Origin: a virus
Length of the DNA: 39,780 nt
Direction: 5' to 3' (one strand)
Virus record (IMG/VR): IMGVR_UViG_3300022751_000028
Span: 1 to 39,780 of that record
The notes below the pieces were generated by a model, which saw only the letters and a program-made list of their open reading frames with translations, did not search any database and was not told the DNA's origin. The position numbers and the translations under genes were made by a program. Each line of letters opens with the position of its first letter. The first letter of the stretch is position 1. This document shows, piece by piece, positions 7,355 through 15,724 of the stretch.

Positions 7355-8518
7355 ATGTCTTTTACAACAGTACCTTTGTCACAACGCGTAAATGTGTGGG
7401 CAAAGCAAGCGTGGATTCAAACCACGCAAATGTCTGTTCTGGGTCACATGTTCAACTCTGGCGTTGTTTATCGCCCGCGTGAATTTGAAGGTCAGAACTC
7501 AATCGGTCAAACCTTAACATATGCTTATATCGGCAAACTTCTGCAAGCTGGTCTAGGCGAAGGCTCCACTCTTGACGGTAACGAAGAAGCGCTAAACATC
7601 GGTGATTTCACCATGCGCGTTGGTATGATCCGTCTTGGTGTACTTAATCCTAACGATGAAGATACAATTGAATCCGTTCAATCGAATATCGAATTCGAAC
7701 AGACAACACGTTCGTTGCTGACACGTGCAATGGTAGAAAAACTGGATTACTCCGTTTTCAACCAGCTGGCAGGCGTTCAGTTCACAACTGGTGTTACTTT
7801 GGGTGGTATTACTTATAGCTCTGCTGCTGCACCAACTGCTGCAAACAACATCTATAACGTACAAGGCCTTAACCCTATCGTTGCTCCTTCTGCTGACCGC
7901 ATTCTGCGTGCTGGTGGTGGTGCTAACGACCAAGCAATCACATCTGCTAACAAGATGACATTGTCCCTTGTTGACTATGCGGTTGAATTGTTGGGTAACT
8001 CACAACAACCAGTTGATTTCTTGGATGACGGCTTCATGTATGAGCTGTGGATCTCTTATGAGCAATTCACAGATCTTAAACAAGATGCTGACAGCCCAAT
8101 CACATGGTATAACAATGCTTTGGCAATGGCTGCCGGTGGTAAAGATGAAGCCCTGACAGGTCGTAATCTTGGCTTCCGTAACAACGTCAAACCTGTTGGT
8201 GAATATGCGGGTGTGCGTATCTACGTATCTCCGCGTGTTGCCTACGGTGTAAACTCTTCGAACGGTGCACCAATCACCACTGTTCGCCGTGCTGTTCTTG
8301 TAGGCCGTAATGCTTTGTCTTACGCTTCCAAGATGGGTTCAGGACGAGTTACTGATGAATCTGTACCAATGGTATTCAAAGCCCAGCTTAAGGACTACGA
8401 ATACTACAAAGGTATCGAGGCACGTTTTATCGGTGGTATCAAGAAAAATACCCCGTCTAACGGTTCAGACGTTGGTGTCGTTGTTATCGCAACTTATGCC
8501 GCTGCACACACAGCTTAA
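7355..8518 (+). CDS. Major coat protein, N4-gp56 family (HK97-type fold)
   Basis: The start is ATG 7355, seven bases after AGGA; an in-frame TTG at 7343 lacks such a site. The 387-aa product shows the N4-gp56/DUF4043 pattern: an N-terminal helical arm (VPLSQRVNVWAKQAW), the STLDGNEEALNIGDFTMRVG stretch at 71-90, and the helix LLTRAMVEKLDYSVFNQLAG. Length is normal for the family. The codon pattern (GGT, CGT, AAC) looks optimised compared with the early genes, as expected for the most abundant virion protein. An own leader and an upstream terminator suggest separate, strong expression. Confidence 0.9.
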   Translation: MSFTTVPLSQRVNVWAKQAWIQTTQMSVLGHMFNSGVVYRPREFEGQNSIGQTLTYAYIGKLLQAGLGEGSTLDGNEEALNIGDFTMRVGMIRLGVLNPNDEDTIESVQSNIEFEQTTRSLLTRAMVEKLDYSVFNQLAGVQFTTGVTLGGITYSSAAAPTAANNIYNVQGLNPIVAPSADRILRAGGGANDQAITSANKMTLSLVDYAVELLGNSQQPVDFLDDGFMYELWISYEQFTDLKQDADSPITWYNNALAMAAGGKDEALTGRNLGFRNNVKPVGEYAGVRIYVSPRVAYGVNSSNGAPITTVRRAVLVGRNALSYASKMGSGRVTDESVPMVFKAQLKDYEYYKGIEARFIGGIKKNTPSNGSDVGVVVIATYAAAHTA

Positions 8519-8530
8519 GGAGAAGCAAAC

Positions 8531-8992
8531 ATGACAACCCCTTCAATCGTTCCTACTAAATACACTGGTACATCTGCTGACTATCGTTTGTGCAAAGCAC
8601 AGCGCGAAGGTCAGGAGACTATGGAATATGTATTGATTAACGTGCCAACAGGTACAGTAATCGGTACAAACATCGGACTTGTTCCGTTCCGTGCTGGTGC
8701 TCGTTTTAACTATAACTCTGTGATCCGTAACACTGCCCTTGGCGGTACTGCTACAGCAACATTGGGTTATATTTACGATGATAACGTAAACAACACTAAC
8801 AACACTACTGCGTTCATCACAACGCCAGTCGCTGTTTCTACTGCCGGTGCTAACATCGGTGGTGCAAACGTTGATGCTGGTATGGGTTGGAAAGCAACTG
8901 GTGACGGTTGGATCGTGACTACCATCGCTGGTACGAACACAGGTACAACTGGCACTATCAGTGGTCAAATTACTATTACTTACGATCAGTAG
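8531..8992 (+). CDS. Possible capsid decoration or head protein, 153 aa
   Basis: It lies 12 bases after the coat gene with an AAGGAG site spanning the coat stop. The product is Thr/Gly/Ala/Asn-rich with repeated short beta motifs (ITTPVAVSTAGANIGGANVD and GTNTGTTGTISGQITITYDQ). This resembles small beta-sandwich decoration proteins. The coat-like codon use and the stem-loop immediately after it suggest it is made at high level with the coat. No family was recognised; decoration is inferred from place and composition. Confidence 0.75.
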   Translation: MTTPSIVPTKYTGTSADYRLCKAQREGQETMEYVLINVPTGTVIGTNIGLVPFRAGARFNYNSVIRNTALGGTATATLGYIYDDNVNNTNNTTAFITTPVAVSTAGANIGGANVDAGMGWKATGDGWIVTTIAGTNTGTTGTISGQITITYDQ

Positions 8993-8999
8993 TGGTAAC

Positions 9000-9028
9000 G
9001 AGGGGAATGGTTCGGCTCTGTTCCCCTC
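9000..9028 (+). terminator. Stem-loop after the coat/decoration pair (weak terminator or RNA stabiliser)
   Basis: A perfect 8-bp stem, GAGGGGAA (9000-9007) with TTCCCCTC (9021-9028), has a 13-nt loop and is followed by ACTTTCTT. The poor T run suggests partial termination or 3'-end protection of the coat mRNA. Either would lower expression of the downstream tail genes relative to coat. Confidence 0.65.
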
Positions 9029-9049
9029 ACTTTCTTGAAAGGAAAACAA

Positions 9050-9262
9050 ATGGCTATTGCTTTTACTCGTGCTGACCAAGGTAGACAACCAACTTACAAG
9101 CTTAAGGTGCTGACTCTTGCACAATTGCTTACATACCCGGCTGCTTCTCATGCTGGACACATTGCTTATGTTTCTAACGGTAGTGCTGGTACACCATGTA
9201 TCGCTGCTTCCGATGGGACCAACTGGCGTGTTGTCGGTGCATTGGGCGCAACTGTTTCTTAA
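9050..9262 (+). CDS. Hypothetical protein, 70 aa
   Basis: The start is ATG 9050, seven bases after GAAAGG; the in-frame TTG at 9035 lies before the ribosome binding site. The product contains GHIAYVSNGSAGTPCIAASD followed by GTNWRV, a motif common in short phage virion-associated and fibre-like proteins. Coat-like codon use suggests high expression. It may be a head or tail accessory protein; this is inference. Confidence 0.7.
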   Translation: MAIAFTRADQGRQPTYKLKVLTLAQLLTYPAASHAGHIAYVSNGSAGTPCIAASDGTNWRVVGALGATVS

Positions 9263-9273
9263 GGATAGCGTAT

Positions 9274-9915
9274 ATGCCTACATTCGGAGAACTAAGACAG
9301 TCAGTGTCAAGACGGATCCAAGATCCTAAAAACACCGCTATCAGTGTTGCCGATGTAGGCGATACGATTAACGCATCAATCCGTTACTGGAAACAACGCC
9401 GTTTCTGGTTCAATGAAGTCTCAGAGACTGTTACAGCTACGGCTAACACAGCCCTGCTGCCTACTCCTACAATTCCTATTCTATATCTCTTTAAAGATGA
9501 CGGTATCACACTGTACGACCAGTCTTACCGTTATGTTTTAAGAAATATCTCCCCTTCCGTTTATGATAGCTGGGATATGGGTCAGATCGGTCGCCCTACT
9601 GCCTACACATACCGTGATGGCGGTTATTACCTTTACTATTATCCTATGGATCCCTACCAAGTTGTCTTGCATGGTGTGAGAGATTATGTCGATCTTGTTG
9701 ATGACGATGATACTAATGACTTTACTACTTTGGCAGACAGATTGATTATGTATGATTCAATGTCACGTATTTATGCTGAGTTTCGGCAGGATAACGAAAG
9801 TGCGGCTATCTTTTCTCAAGCTGCGGATGCTGAGTATAATAACCTTAAGTCCCGTACGGACGAGAATGTAACAACAGGCCGCATGGCTGTAGATAACAGC
9901 TTTGGGAGATATTAA
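9274..9915 (+). CDS. Head-to-tail adaptor, P22 gp4-like
   Basis: The start is ATG 9274 with AAGGAT upstream; the frame is open from 9196 but lacks a binding site there. The 213-aa product starts PTFGELRQSVSRRIQDPKNT and has SIRYWKQRRFWFNE, then beta segments, then a C-terminal helical part (LADRLIMYDSMSRIYAEFRQ). This matches the helical-bundle adaptors (P22 gp4 type) that attach to the portal ring after packaging and seal the exit channel. Its place after the coat genes and before the gp10-like hub fits. Confidence 0.75.
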   Translation: MPTFGELRQSVSRRIQDPKNTAISVADVGDTINASIRYWKQRRFWFNEVSETVTATANTALLPTPTIPILYLFKDDGITLYDQSYRYVLRNISPSVYDSWDMGQIGRPTAYTYRDGGYYLYYYPMDPYQVVLHGVRDYVDLVDDDDTNDFTTLADRLIMYDSMSRIYAEFRQDNESAAIFSQAADAEYNNLKSRTDENVTTGRMAVDNSFGRY

Positions 9916-10770
9916 TTGCCTACATATACTTCGAAATTCAACCTCATTAAACCATTACCATTTGATCTTACAGATGCGGATGTCTGGGGTGGCTATTTAA
10001 ACGAAAACTTTGATGACATTGACGGTCTCCTTGAGAGAGCGATGGAGTGGTTAGTTGTCCCTAAAGGCGCTAACTATCCCGTTGTTTCCTCAGACTATAA
10101 GACGTTGTTTGCTGCTAATGCCAGCACAGCTTCCTTTAACATTACCCTTCCCTTAGCCTCTGCCAATATCGGCCTTACAGTAGGTATTAAGAAGGTTGAT
10201 TCTACAGCTAATACAGTAACAGTCCTAACAACTGGATCAGATCAGATTGACGGTCAGGCAAACGTTGTTCTTAGCGCCCAGTATGAAGATTTATATGTCG
10301 TATCGGATGGAACGAGCTGGAACGCCATCTCTAAGATTGTTATTGCAAGCCAGATCGAGGCTGAAGCAGGGACGAATAACACTAAAGCTATGTCGCCTTT
10401 AAGAGTTTTTCAGGCAATTAGTAAGTGGGTGCTGACTTATTTAGGGTTTAATAAGGGATTTGAGAGTGCAGAGCAAGCCATCACTTCGCCTTTTAATATT
10501 GTGGTTCCTCATTTGTTAACTTTGCAGCCAAAGATATTTAATGTAGTCTTACGCTGCGTGTCATCAGAATATGGATACGGTGTCGGGGATGAGATTGCAC
10601 AGGGACAAGTCAATATTGCTGGTAGCTATAATGTTTCTACTTGGTCCAGTAGTGTTAATGTGGGTATTACCGGAGTTAATACACCTGTTATTATGAGAAG
10701 GGATATTGCTGGAAACGCAATCACAATTACACCTGCAAACTGGCGCTGGGTATTGCGCGCATGGGCTTAA
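9916..10770 (+). CDS. Tail-associated structural protein, 284 aa
   Basis: The reading frame begins with TTG directly after the previous TAA. Residues 1-45 contain SKFNLIKPLPFDLTDADVWG and LNENFDDIDGLLERA, a recurrent N-terminal module of short podophage tail and fibre proteins. A stretch with ANTVTVLTTGSDQIDGQANV, LYVVSDGTSWNAI resembles fibre-shaft insert domains. The C-terminal 90 residues are beta-rich and end WRWVLRAWA. It may be a short fibre or a plug close to the tail hub. The function is inferred from motif style and place. Confidence 0.75.
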   Translation: MPTYTSKFNLIKPLPFDLTDADVWGGYLNENFDDIDGLLERAMEWLVVPKGANYPVVSSDYKTLFAANASTASFNITLPLASANIGLTVGIKKVDSTANTVTVLTTGSDQIDGQANVVLSAQYEDLYVVSDGTSWNAISKIVIASQIEAEAGTNNTKAMSPLRVFQAISKWVLTYLGFNKGFESAEQAITSPFNIVVPHLLTLQPKIFNVVLRCVSSEYGYGVGDEIAQGQVNIAGSYNVSTWSSSVNVGITGVNTPVIMRRDIAGNAITITPANWRWVLRAWA

Positions 10771-13512
10771 ATGGTTACAAGAAACTCCAAGATTAGGCCA
10801 ATACCGCTTGAGATTAAATCAGGCGTAAAGCCTTATACTGATAGTACAGCGCTTGCGACAGATCACTATGTTATGACGCAGGGTATCCGCATGTTTAACG
10901 GCGTGCCCCGTAAGATTGGTGGTTGGGAATCTCTTAAGTTTCAAAATGATAATCAGATTACAGGATACGTTCGATCCTTATACAGCACGATATTTGATGC
11001 AGGCTATCCTCAGTTGATGATTGGGAGCAATGAGCATCTCTATAATCTTTCCGGTAATGTCTTGACAAACATCACTCCTTTTCAGGAAACAGCGCAGCCT
11101 ATCGGTAATGTTGCAACGCACTATTACGTTTTAACCGGACCCGTTCTTAACTCTACAAACGGTTCATATCGTATTATCGTTAATGATCCAAATGCTCCTT
11201 TGTATCGTATTGGGGATGAAATTACCCTTTCTGGTGCTACGTCATTTAACGGTGTGAGCGCTGCTCTTTTAAACGCGCCACATATTATTCGACAGATTAA
11301 TGCCACAAGCTATGGTTTTGATGTTAATGACCAAGCTACTGCAACAGGTATTGGTGGGGGTAGCCCTACTGTATCCAGTGGATTGATTACGATTACAGAC
11401 ACAAATCACGGACTTACTGAAGGATCACGCGTCAAACTGGAAGATGTTGCGGTTTATGCTGCATCTACAGCGACAGTAGCCAGTGCGGGGACAGGATATT
11501 CTTCCGGTAATCTTCTTACTATGGTGGGCGGTACTTTCACCACGGCAGGTGTGTTCTCTGTTTCATCAACGAAAGCAGTCAGTGTAGCCCCAGTTGCCGC
11601 AGGGACAGGGTATGCGCCGGGCGGGACTTTAACAGCCGTTGGGGGAACTTTTACCACAGCAGCCACAGCAACGATTTCCAATACAAAGGTTGTTTCTGCA
11701 ACGATTGCAGCTGGCGGTACGGGTGGATCCAATGGTACGCAGACAGTAACAGGTACGACAGGGACCGGGACTAAGTTCCAAGCTTCTGTTACGGTTTCTG
11801 GTGGTGCTATTACGGCAGTCTTAAGCATTACTGTAGGGGGTGTGTATACTGTCAACCCTACATTATTGACAAACGAACCCGTTACAGGTGCAGGTCTTTC
11901 AGGCGCTGCTTTAAACGTAGTTATGGGGGTTAACGCAGTAGCTTTAGGCGTTGCGGGTAATTATACGAATAACCCCGCTAATCCGGTAGCCACAACAGGA
12001 ACTGGATCTGGCGCTACGCTTGACCTTGTTTTTGGTGTTAATTCTGTAACAGTTTCTACACCCGGTAGCTATTCCGTCACACCAGCAAACAACGTATCAA
12101 CGACAGATACAGGAACTGGTGCAACACTTACTGTAACATATGCGGGTACTGGGAATATCGGCGGCATTTCAAGTGCTGACATTAACTCCGAGTTTATTAT
12201 TCGTAATGTGACGGCTAATGCTTTTGATGTTATGACACAAGGAACATCCACCTCACAGACTTCCAGTGCAAGTGGCGAATATTATCCTGAAATCGCTGCT
12301 GGTCCATCAACGGAATATATGCGTACAGGATACGGTGCAGGCTTATACGGTGCTGGCCTTTATGGAGCACCGGGAGTTTCGACTGTTTCACGTGTAACAC
12401 CGCGTATCTGGTATTTCGACAAATTCGGTGAAAAAGTTCTCATGACTGCGGGTGATAAGATATATGAATGGGGCGGGCAGACCAATCTTTCCCCTAATAT
12501 CCTTGCGGGCGCACCAGATGAAGTGGCTTACATGTTTGTATCAGACAACATTCTTGTCACCTTAGGCGCAGGCGGTGTTGGAAATCATATTTTCGCCTCA
12601 GATCAGGGAAATGCCTCTAATTTTGTTGGATCTTCCTTAAATCAGGTGTTTGAAGACTATATTGAAGGTGCATCTCCTCTTATTTCTCATGCGCCTGTGT
12701 CGGGCCAAAACCTTATTTTCTCACGAAATCAGACCTATACCTTCCGATATATAGGATTAGAGGCCGGAGTATGGCAGATTAAGAAGATTGATGCCAATAT
12801 CGGAATTATTGCCCCGTTAGCGCGTGTTTCCGTGAATGGTAAGGCTTATTGGATGGGATTCGATAACTTTTATATGTATCGCGGGAATAATGTTGAGGTT
12901 ATGCCAGCCAATACACAGGAATTCACGACACTACTTGAGTATGTATTCGGAAATATTAACCGTGATCAGCTTTCCAAGTGTTTCGCATGGTTTAACCAGA
13001 AGTATAATGAGATTTGGTTCCACTATCCAACTGCTGACAGTGAAGAACCTAATGCTATCGCCCGAGTAAGCCTAACCGATTTCTCATGGGTTCCCGATAG
13101 AATGGATAGAACAGCCGCTGAACAGAATGGTTTCTACTTTAACGTACCTCATTTGGCGAATGTTTCTACTATTTACGAACACGAAGTAGGCTATAATGCT
13201 GATGGTGAGGTTCTGCCTTGGCTGGTTAAGACCAATCTTCGTTCAGGCGGTAAAGACAGTACAATGATTGTTAATGTCGTTCCCGACAGCATTCAGAATG
13301 GTAACATTAATATTATGGTTGAAAACTACCGTTATCCAAATTCGTCTAATCCAATATATCAACAGAACTATGTCTTCCAAGATACAGATGAGAATATCCC
13401 TGTCCAGTTAGACGGTCACTTCTGGCAGTACACAATTACTGGGGAAGTGCTAGATCAGAATTGGATCATGGGTCAATGGTATGAATATGTACAGATGAGC
13501 AGTCCAGAATGA
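10771..13512 (+). CDS. Tail hub protein, P22 gp10-like, with inserted Gly-rich repeat domain
   Basis: The 913-aa product has an N-terminal segment typical of the family (TDHYVMTQGIRMFNGVPRKI) and the GYGAGLYGAGLYG loop near 515. The C-terminal half looks like a beta-propeller: RIWYFDKFGEKVLM, LVTLGAGG, AYWMGFDNFYMYRGN, IWFHYPTADSEEPNAI. The hub follows the adaptor in P22-like tails and stabilises packaged DNA. Residues about 234-465 are an extra block of glycine-rich imperfect repeats (AGTGYSSGN, AGTGYAPGG, VGGTFTTA) placed inside a loop, between VKLEDVAVY and GGISSADIN. The family usually lacks such a block, which may be an exposed adhesive domain. Confidence 0.8.
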   Translation: MVTRNSKIRPIPLEIKSGVKPYTDSTALATDHYVMTQGIRMFNGVPRKIGGWESLKFQNDNQITGYVRSLYSTIFDAGYPQLMIGSNEHLYNLSGNVLTNITPFQETAQPIGNVATHYYVLTGPVLNSTNGSYRIIVNDPNAPLYRIGDEITLSGATSFNGVSAALLNAPHIIRQINATSYGFDVNDQATATGIGGGSPTVSSGLITITDTNHGLTEGSRVKLEDVAVYAASTATVASAGTGYSSGNLLTMVGGTFTTAGVFSVSSTKAVSVAPVAAGTGYAPGGTLTAVGGTFTTAATATISNTKVVSATIAAGGTGGSNGTQTVTGTTGTGTKFQASVTVSGGAITAVLSITVGGVYTVNPTLLTNEPVTGAGLSGAALNVVMGVNAVALGVAGNYTNNPANPVATTGTGSGATLDLVFGVNSVTVSTPGSYSVTPANNVSTTDTGTGATLTVTYAGTGNIGGISSADINSEFIIRNVTANAFDVMTQGTSTSQTSSASGEYYPEIAAGPSTEYMRTGYGAGLYGAGLYGAPGVSTVSRVTPRIWYFDKFGEKVLMTAGDKIYEWGGQTNLSPNILAGAPDEVAYMFVSDNILVTLGAGGVGNHIFASDQGNASNFVGSSLNQVFEDYIEGASPLISHAPVSGQNLIFSRNQTYTFRYIGLEAGVWQIKKIDANIGIIAPLARVSVNGKAYWMGFDNFYMYRGNNVEVMPANTQEFTTLLEYVFGNINRDQLSKCFAWFNQKYNEIWFHYPTADSEEPNAIARVSLTDFSWVPDRMDRTAAEQNGFYFNVPHLANVSTIYEHEVGYNADGEVLPWLVKTNLRSGGKDSTMIVNVVPDSIQNGNINIMVENYRYPNSSNPIYQQNYVFQDTDENIPVQLDGHFWQYTITGEVLDQNWIMGQWYEYVQMSSPE

Positions 13513-13790
13513 TCAATGATTATCAAACCGTTTCTTCATCAGAAGATGTTCTTAGTTTCTGCCAGTCGGTAAAGAGAGAGCGTTCTACCGATATTGAAGA
13601 CTGGAATAACCTTACTAAAAGATTTATAAAAGGCCGAAAGGTTAATAAAATACCTGCGACTTCATCAGATGTAACTTCAGAAGATATTCTGGGGGACATT
13701 AATTATACAACTAGCTTTTTGTACATCTTAGTGTATGATAGCGTTAACAATGTGAACGTCTGGAGACGTTTGGCTTTAGGAGCTTTTTAA
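13509..13790 (+). CDS. Small tail/virion protein, 93 aa
   Basis: Starts by ATGA overlap with the hub gene stop and ends directly before the next start. The product has an N-terminal helical part (SSEDVLSFCQSVKRERSTDI) and a C-terminal part with TTSFLYILVYDSVNNVNVWR. Proteins of this size and placement between hub and ejection genes occur in related podophages, but I cannot name a family. Confidence 0.7.
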   Translation: MINDYQTVSSSEDVLSFCQSVKRERSTDIEDWNNLTKRFIKGRKVNKIPATSSDVTSEDILGDINYTTSFLYILVYDSVNNVNVWRRLALGAF

Positions 13791-14717
13791 ATGGGTTTAT
13801 TTGGCGCAGTATTTGGAGCACCCTCTAAATCACAGTCTGGTGGTCAGAACACATCTGTATCAGGATTTAATAATCTTCCTTCTTGGGCGCAGAATACATT
13901 ACAGGGCATCGATGGTAAAATTAGTGGTATTACTGCTGATCAATTTAGACCACTTGCTCAAACTCAAGATGAAACAAACGCGTTTAATATTATTCGCCAA
14001 GGTTTCGCACCCACAGCACAAAGCTTGCAATCAGATATTGCAATGCAGCAAAGCCCTTACCAACAATATGTTATTGATGAGATTAACCGACAGTCCCAAG
14101 GACAGAATAGTGTCCTTCAGCAAAACTTAAACTCTGCCGGGCAGTTTGGATCAAACCGTCAAATGTTCGGGGCTAATGACATTGACCTTTCTCGACAAAA
14201 TCAGATTGGCGGATTCTTATCTGATCAGTTTAACAATTCACTGAATAACTCATTAACGACTCTTCCCGGCTTGCGCGCTGCTGATGCTCAAGGTCTTTTG
14301 GGCATTGGCGAGTTCCAGCGTACCCTTGATTCCGGTGTTAATCAGGCACAAGCCGCTGCGCTTCAAGCTCAAGCAGGTATTCTTGGCGGTCTTGGATACA
14401 CTGTTGGTGGTACAAATTCTCAAGGTACAAATTGGTCAAGCTCCACGGGTGAGAATAAAGGTCTTCTTGGAAGCCTTACCTCGTCTATTGGGAACCTTAC
14501 AAAGTCCGATGAGCGCCTTAAAGAAAATATTGAGGAACTTGGTGAGGAAAATGGTCATAAGGTTTATAAGTATAATTATAAAGGCTCTGACAAGAAGTTT
14601 ATCGGTGTTATGGCGCAAGATGTCATGAAGACACATCCTGATGCTGTAGCTCTGTTGGATGGTTATTATGCAGTCGATTATAATATGATTGGCGTTAATT
14701 TCCGGGAGATTGAATAA
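13791..14717 (+). CDS. Virion protein with C-terminal S74 intramolecular chaperone
   Basis: The 308-aa protein has a Gln/Asn/Ser-rich helical region (residues 15-215) like those of podophage injection proteins. It has a C-terminal S74 (endosialidase chaperone) domain beginning at Ser239-Asp240: SDERLKENIEELGEENGHKV, then KFIGVMAQDV and AVDYNMIG. S74 domains trimerise their client and cut themselves off just before that Ser. The domain is only about 70 residues, shorter than in tailspikes. Its presence on a protein sited with ejection genes rather than with a fibre is unusual. Starts 1 base after the preceding stop and ends on a TAATG. Confidence 0.8.
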   Translation: MGLFGAVFGAPSKSQSGGQNTSVSGFNNLPSWAQNTLQGIDGKISGITADQFRPLAQTQDETNAFNIIRQGFAPTAQSLQSDIAMQQSPYQQYVIDEINRQSQGQNSVLQQNLNSAGQFGSNRQMFGANDIDLSRQNQIGGFLSDQFNNSLNNSLTTLPGLRAADAQGLLGIGEFQRTLDSGVNQAQAAALQAQAGILGGLGYTVGGTNSQGTNWSSSTGENKGLLGSLTSSIGNLTKSDERLKENIEELGEENGHKVYKYNYKGSDKKFIGVMAQDVMKTHPDAVALLDGYYAVDYNMIGVNFREIE

Positions 14718-15724
14718 TGGTTCAGTGGTTCGATAATCCTAATCCTAATGGAACAATTACACCTTATGAAGATTTGGGTGTATTCAATAAAATTAACCTT
14801 GTTTTGAATAATATTGCTGATCCTACTACAATTCCAAAGTATGAGGCTCAATCTAAATTAAGTCAAATAGCTAATGATCCTTCTTTTGGTCAATTAGCAC
14901 CTACTGAACAGCTGAGACAATATGCTGCTATTACAGGAGATGTAAAGCCATTAGCACAGTTTAGTTCAGAACAAGTTATTACGCCTTATCAACAAGCTCA
15001 ATTAGGTATTCAGAATAGGCAACTAGATATTCAATCAAGAAGACAACCTAATTATCAATTTATCCAAAACCCTGACGGATCAGTATCTGTAGGTAACCCT
15101 GCTACAGGTCAGCTTGCTCAAGTTACGCAATCTCCTTTATTTAATAGTGGTCTTCAACCGGGTCAAGGAACAACCTTACCTAGTGGTAAGAATGTAACTC
15201 TGGATGAGTCAGGTAAGCCTTTATATGGTGTTGACCCGGTTCCGGGTTATGTTCCTGCATCTGGTTTTGTACCTACAGCAGATGATACTAAGAAAGTTAA
15301 AGCGGCTACAGCATCTTCTAATAAATTACTAGGCCCTAACGGATTACTAGCCCGATATGATGAAGCAGTAAAAAAATATGGTTCCGAATTTGGGGGACGT
15401 GGTGAACAGCTTCTAAATGGTCTTAAAACAGATATTAATCTTGAACTTAAGAACGTAAATGAATTGGGTGCTCTATCAGGACCAGATCAATCTATTCTTG
15501 ACGCACAGTTATTTGACCCTACTAATGCAAATATTAGAGGTTCTTTGTCTTTCTTACCGGGCGTTACAAGCCCTACTGAGTTAGGACTAGAAAGCAGTAA
15601 ACGTTTAAGAGAAACAGTTGTTAATAACGTCAATGCTGGTTTAGGTGCTGTAGGGTATAAGAAAACAGGCGGCGGTAAATTGAATTCTGCTGGTGGCTGG
15701 TCTATAAAGCCTAAGGGTAAATAA
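14717..15724 (+). CDS. Probable DNA ejection (internal virion) protein, 335 aa
   Basis: Starts by TAATG overlap with the S74-protein gene and ends by TAATG overlap with the 702-aa protein. The Gln-rich helical middle (AQLGIQNRQLDIQSRRQPNY) and a linker with GNPATGQLAQVTQ resemble internal virion proteins of podophages. The C-terminal third (NGLLARYDEAVKKYGSEFGG onward) is helical and ends in a basic Gly-rich tail (KKTGGGKLNSAGGWSIKPKG). The three overlapping genes match a P22 gp7-gp20-gp16-like arrangement by position, without clear motif identity. Confidence 0.65.
   Translation: MVQWFDNPNPNGTITPYEDLGVFNKINLVLNNIADPTTIPKYEAQSKLSQIANDPSFGQLAPTEQLRQYAAITGDVKPLAQFSSEQVITPYQQAQLGIQNRQLDIQSRRQPNYQFIQNPDGSVSVGNPATGQLAQVTQSPLFNSGLQPGQGTTLPSGKNVTLDESGKPLYGVDPVPGYVPASGFVPTADDTKKVKAATASSNKLLGPNGLLARYDEAVKKYGSEFGGRGEQLLNGLKTDINLELKNVNELGALSGPDQSILDAQLFDPTNANIRGSLSFLPGVTSPTELGLESSKRLRETVVNNVNAGLGAVGYKKTGGGKLNSAGGWSIKPKGK

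Noticed and set aside
8543-9160. 205-aa minus-strand frame over the decoration gene
   Set aside because: Ser/Thr/Cys-rich shadow of a well-supported plus-strand gene; no binding site and no family features.
11454-11855. 133-aa minus-strand frame in the tail hub repeat block
   Set aside because: Val/Pro-rich shadow produced by the Gly/Thr repeats on the other strand.
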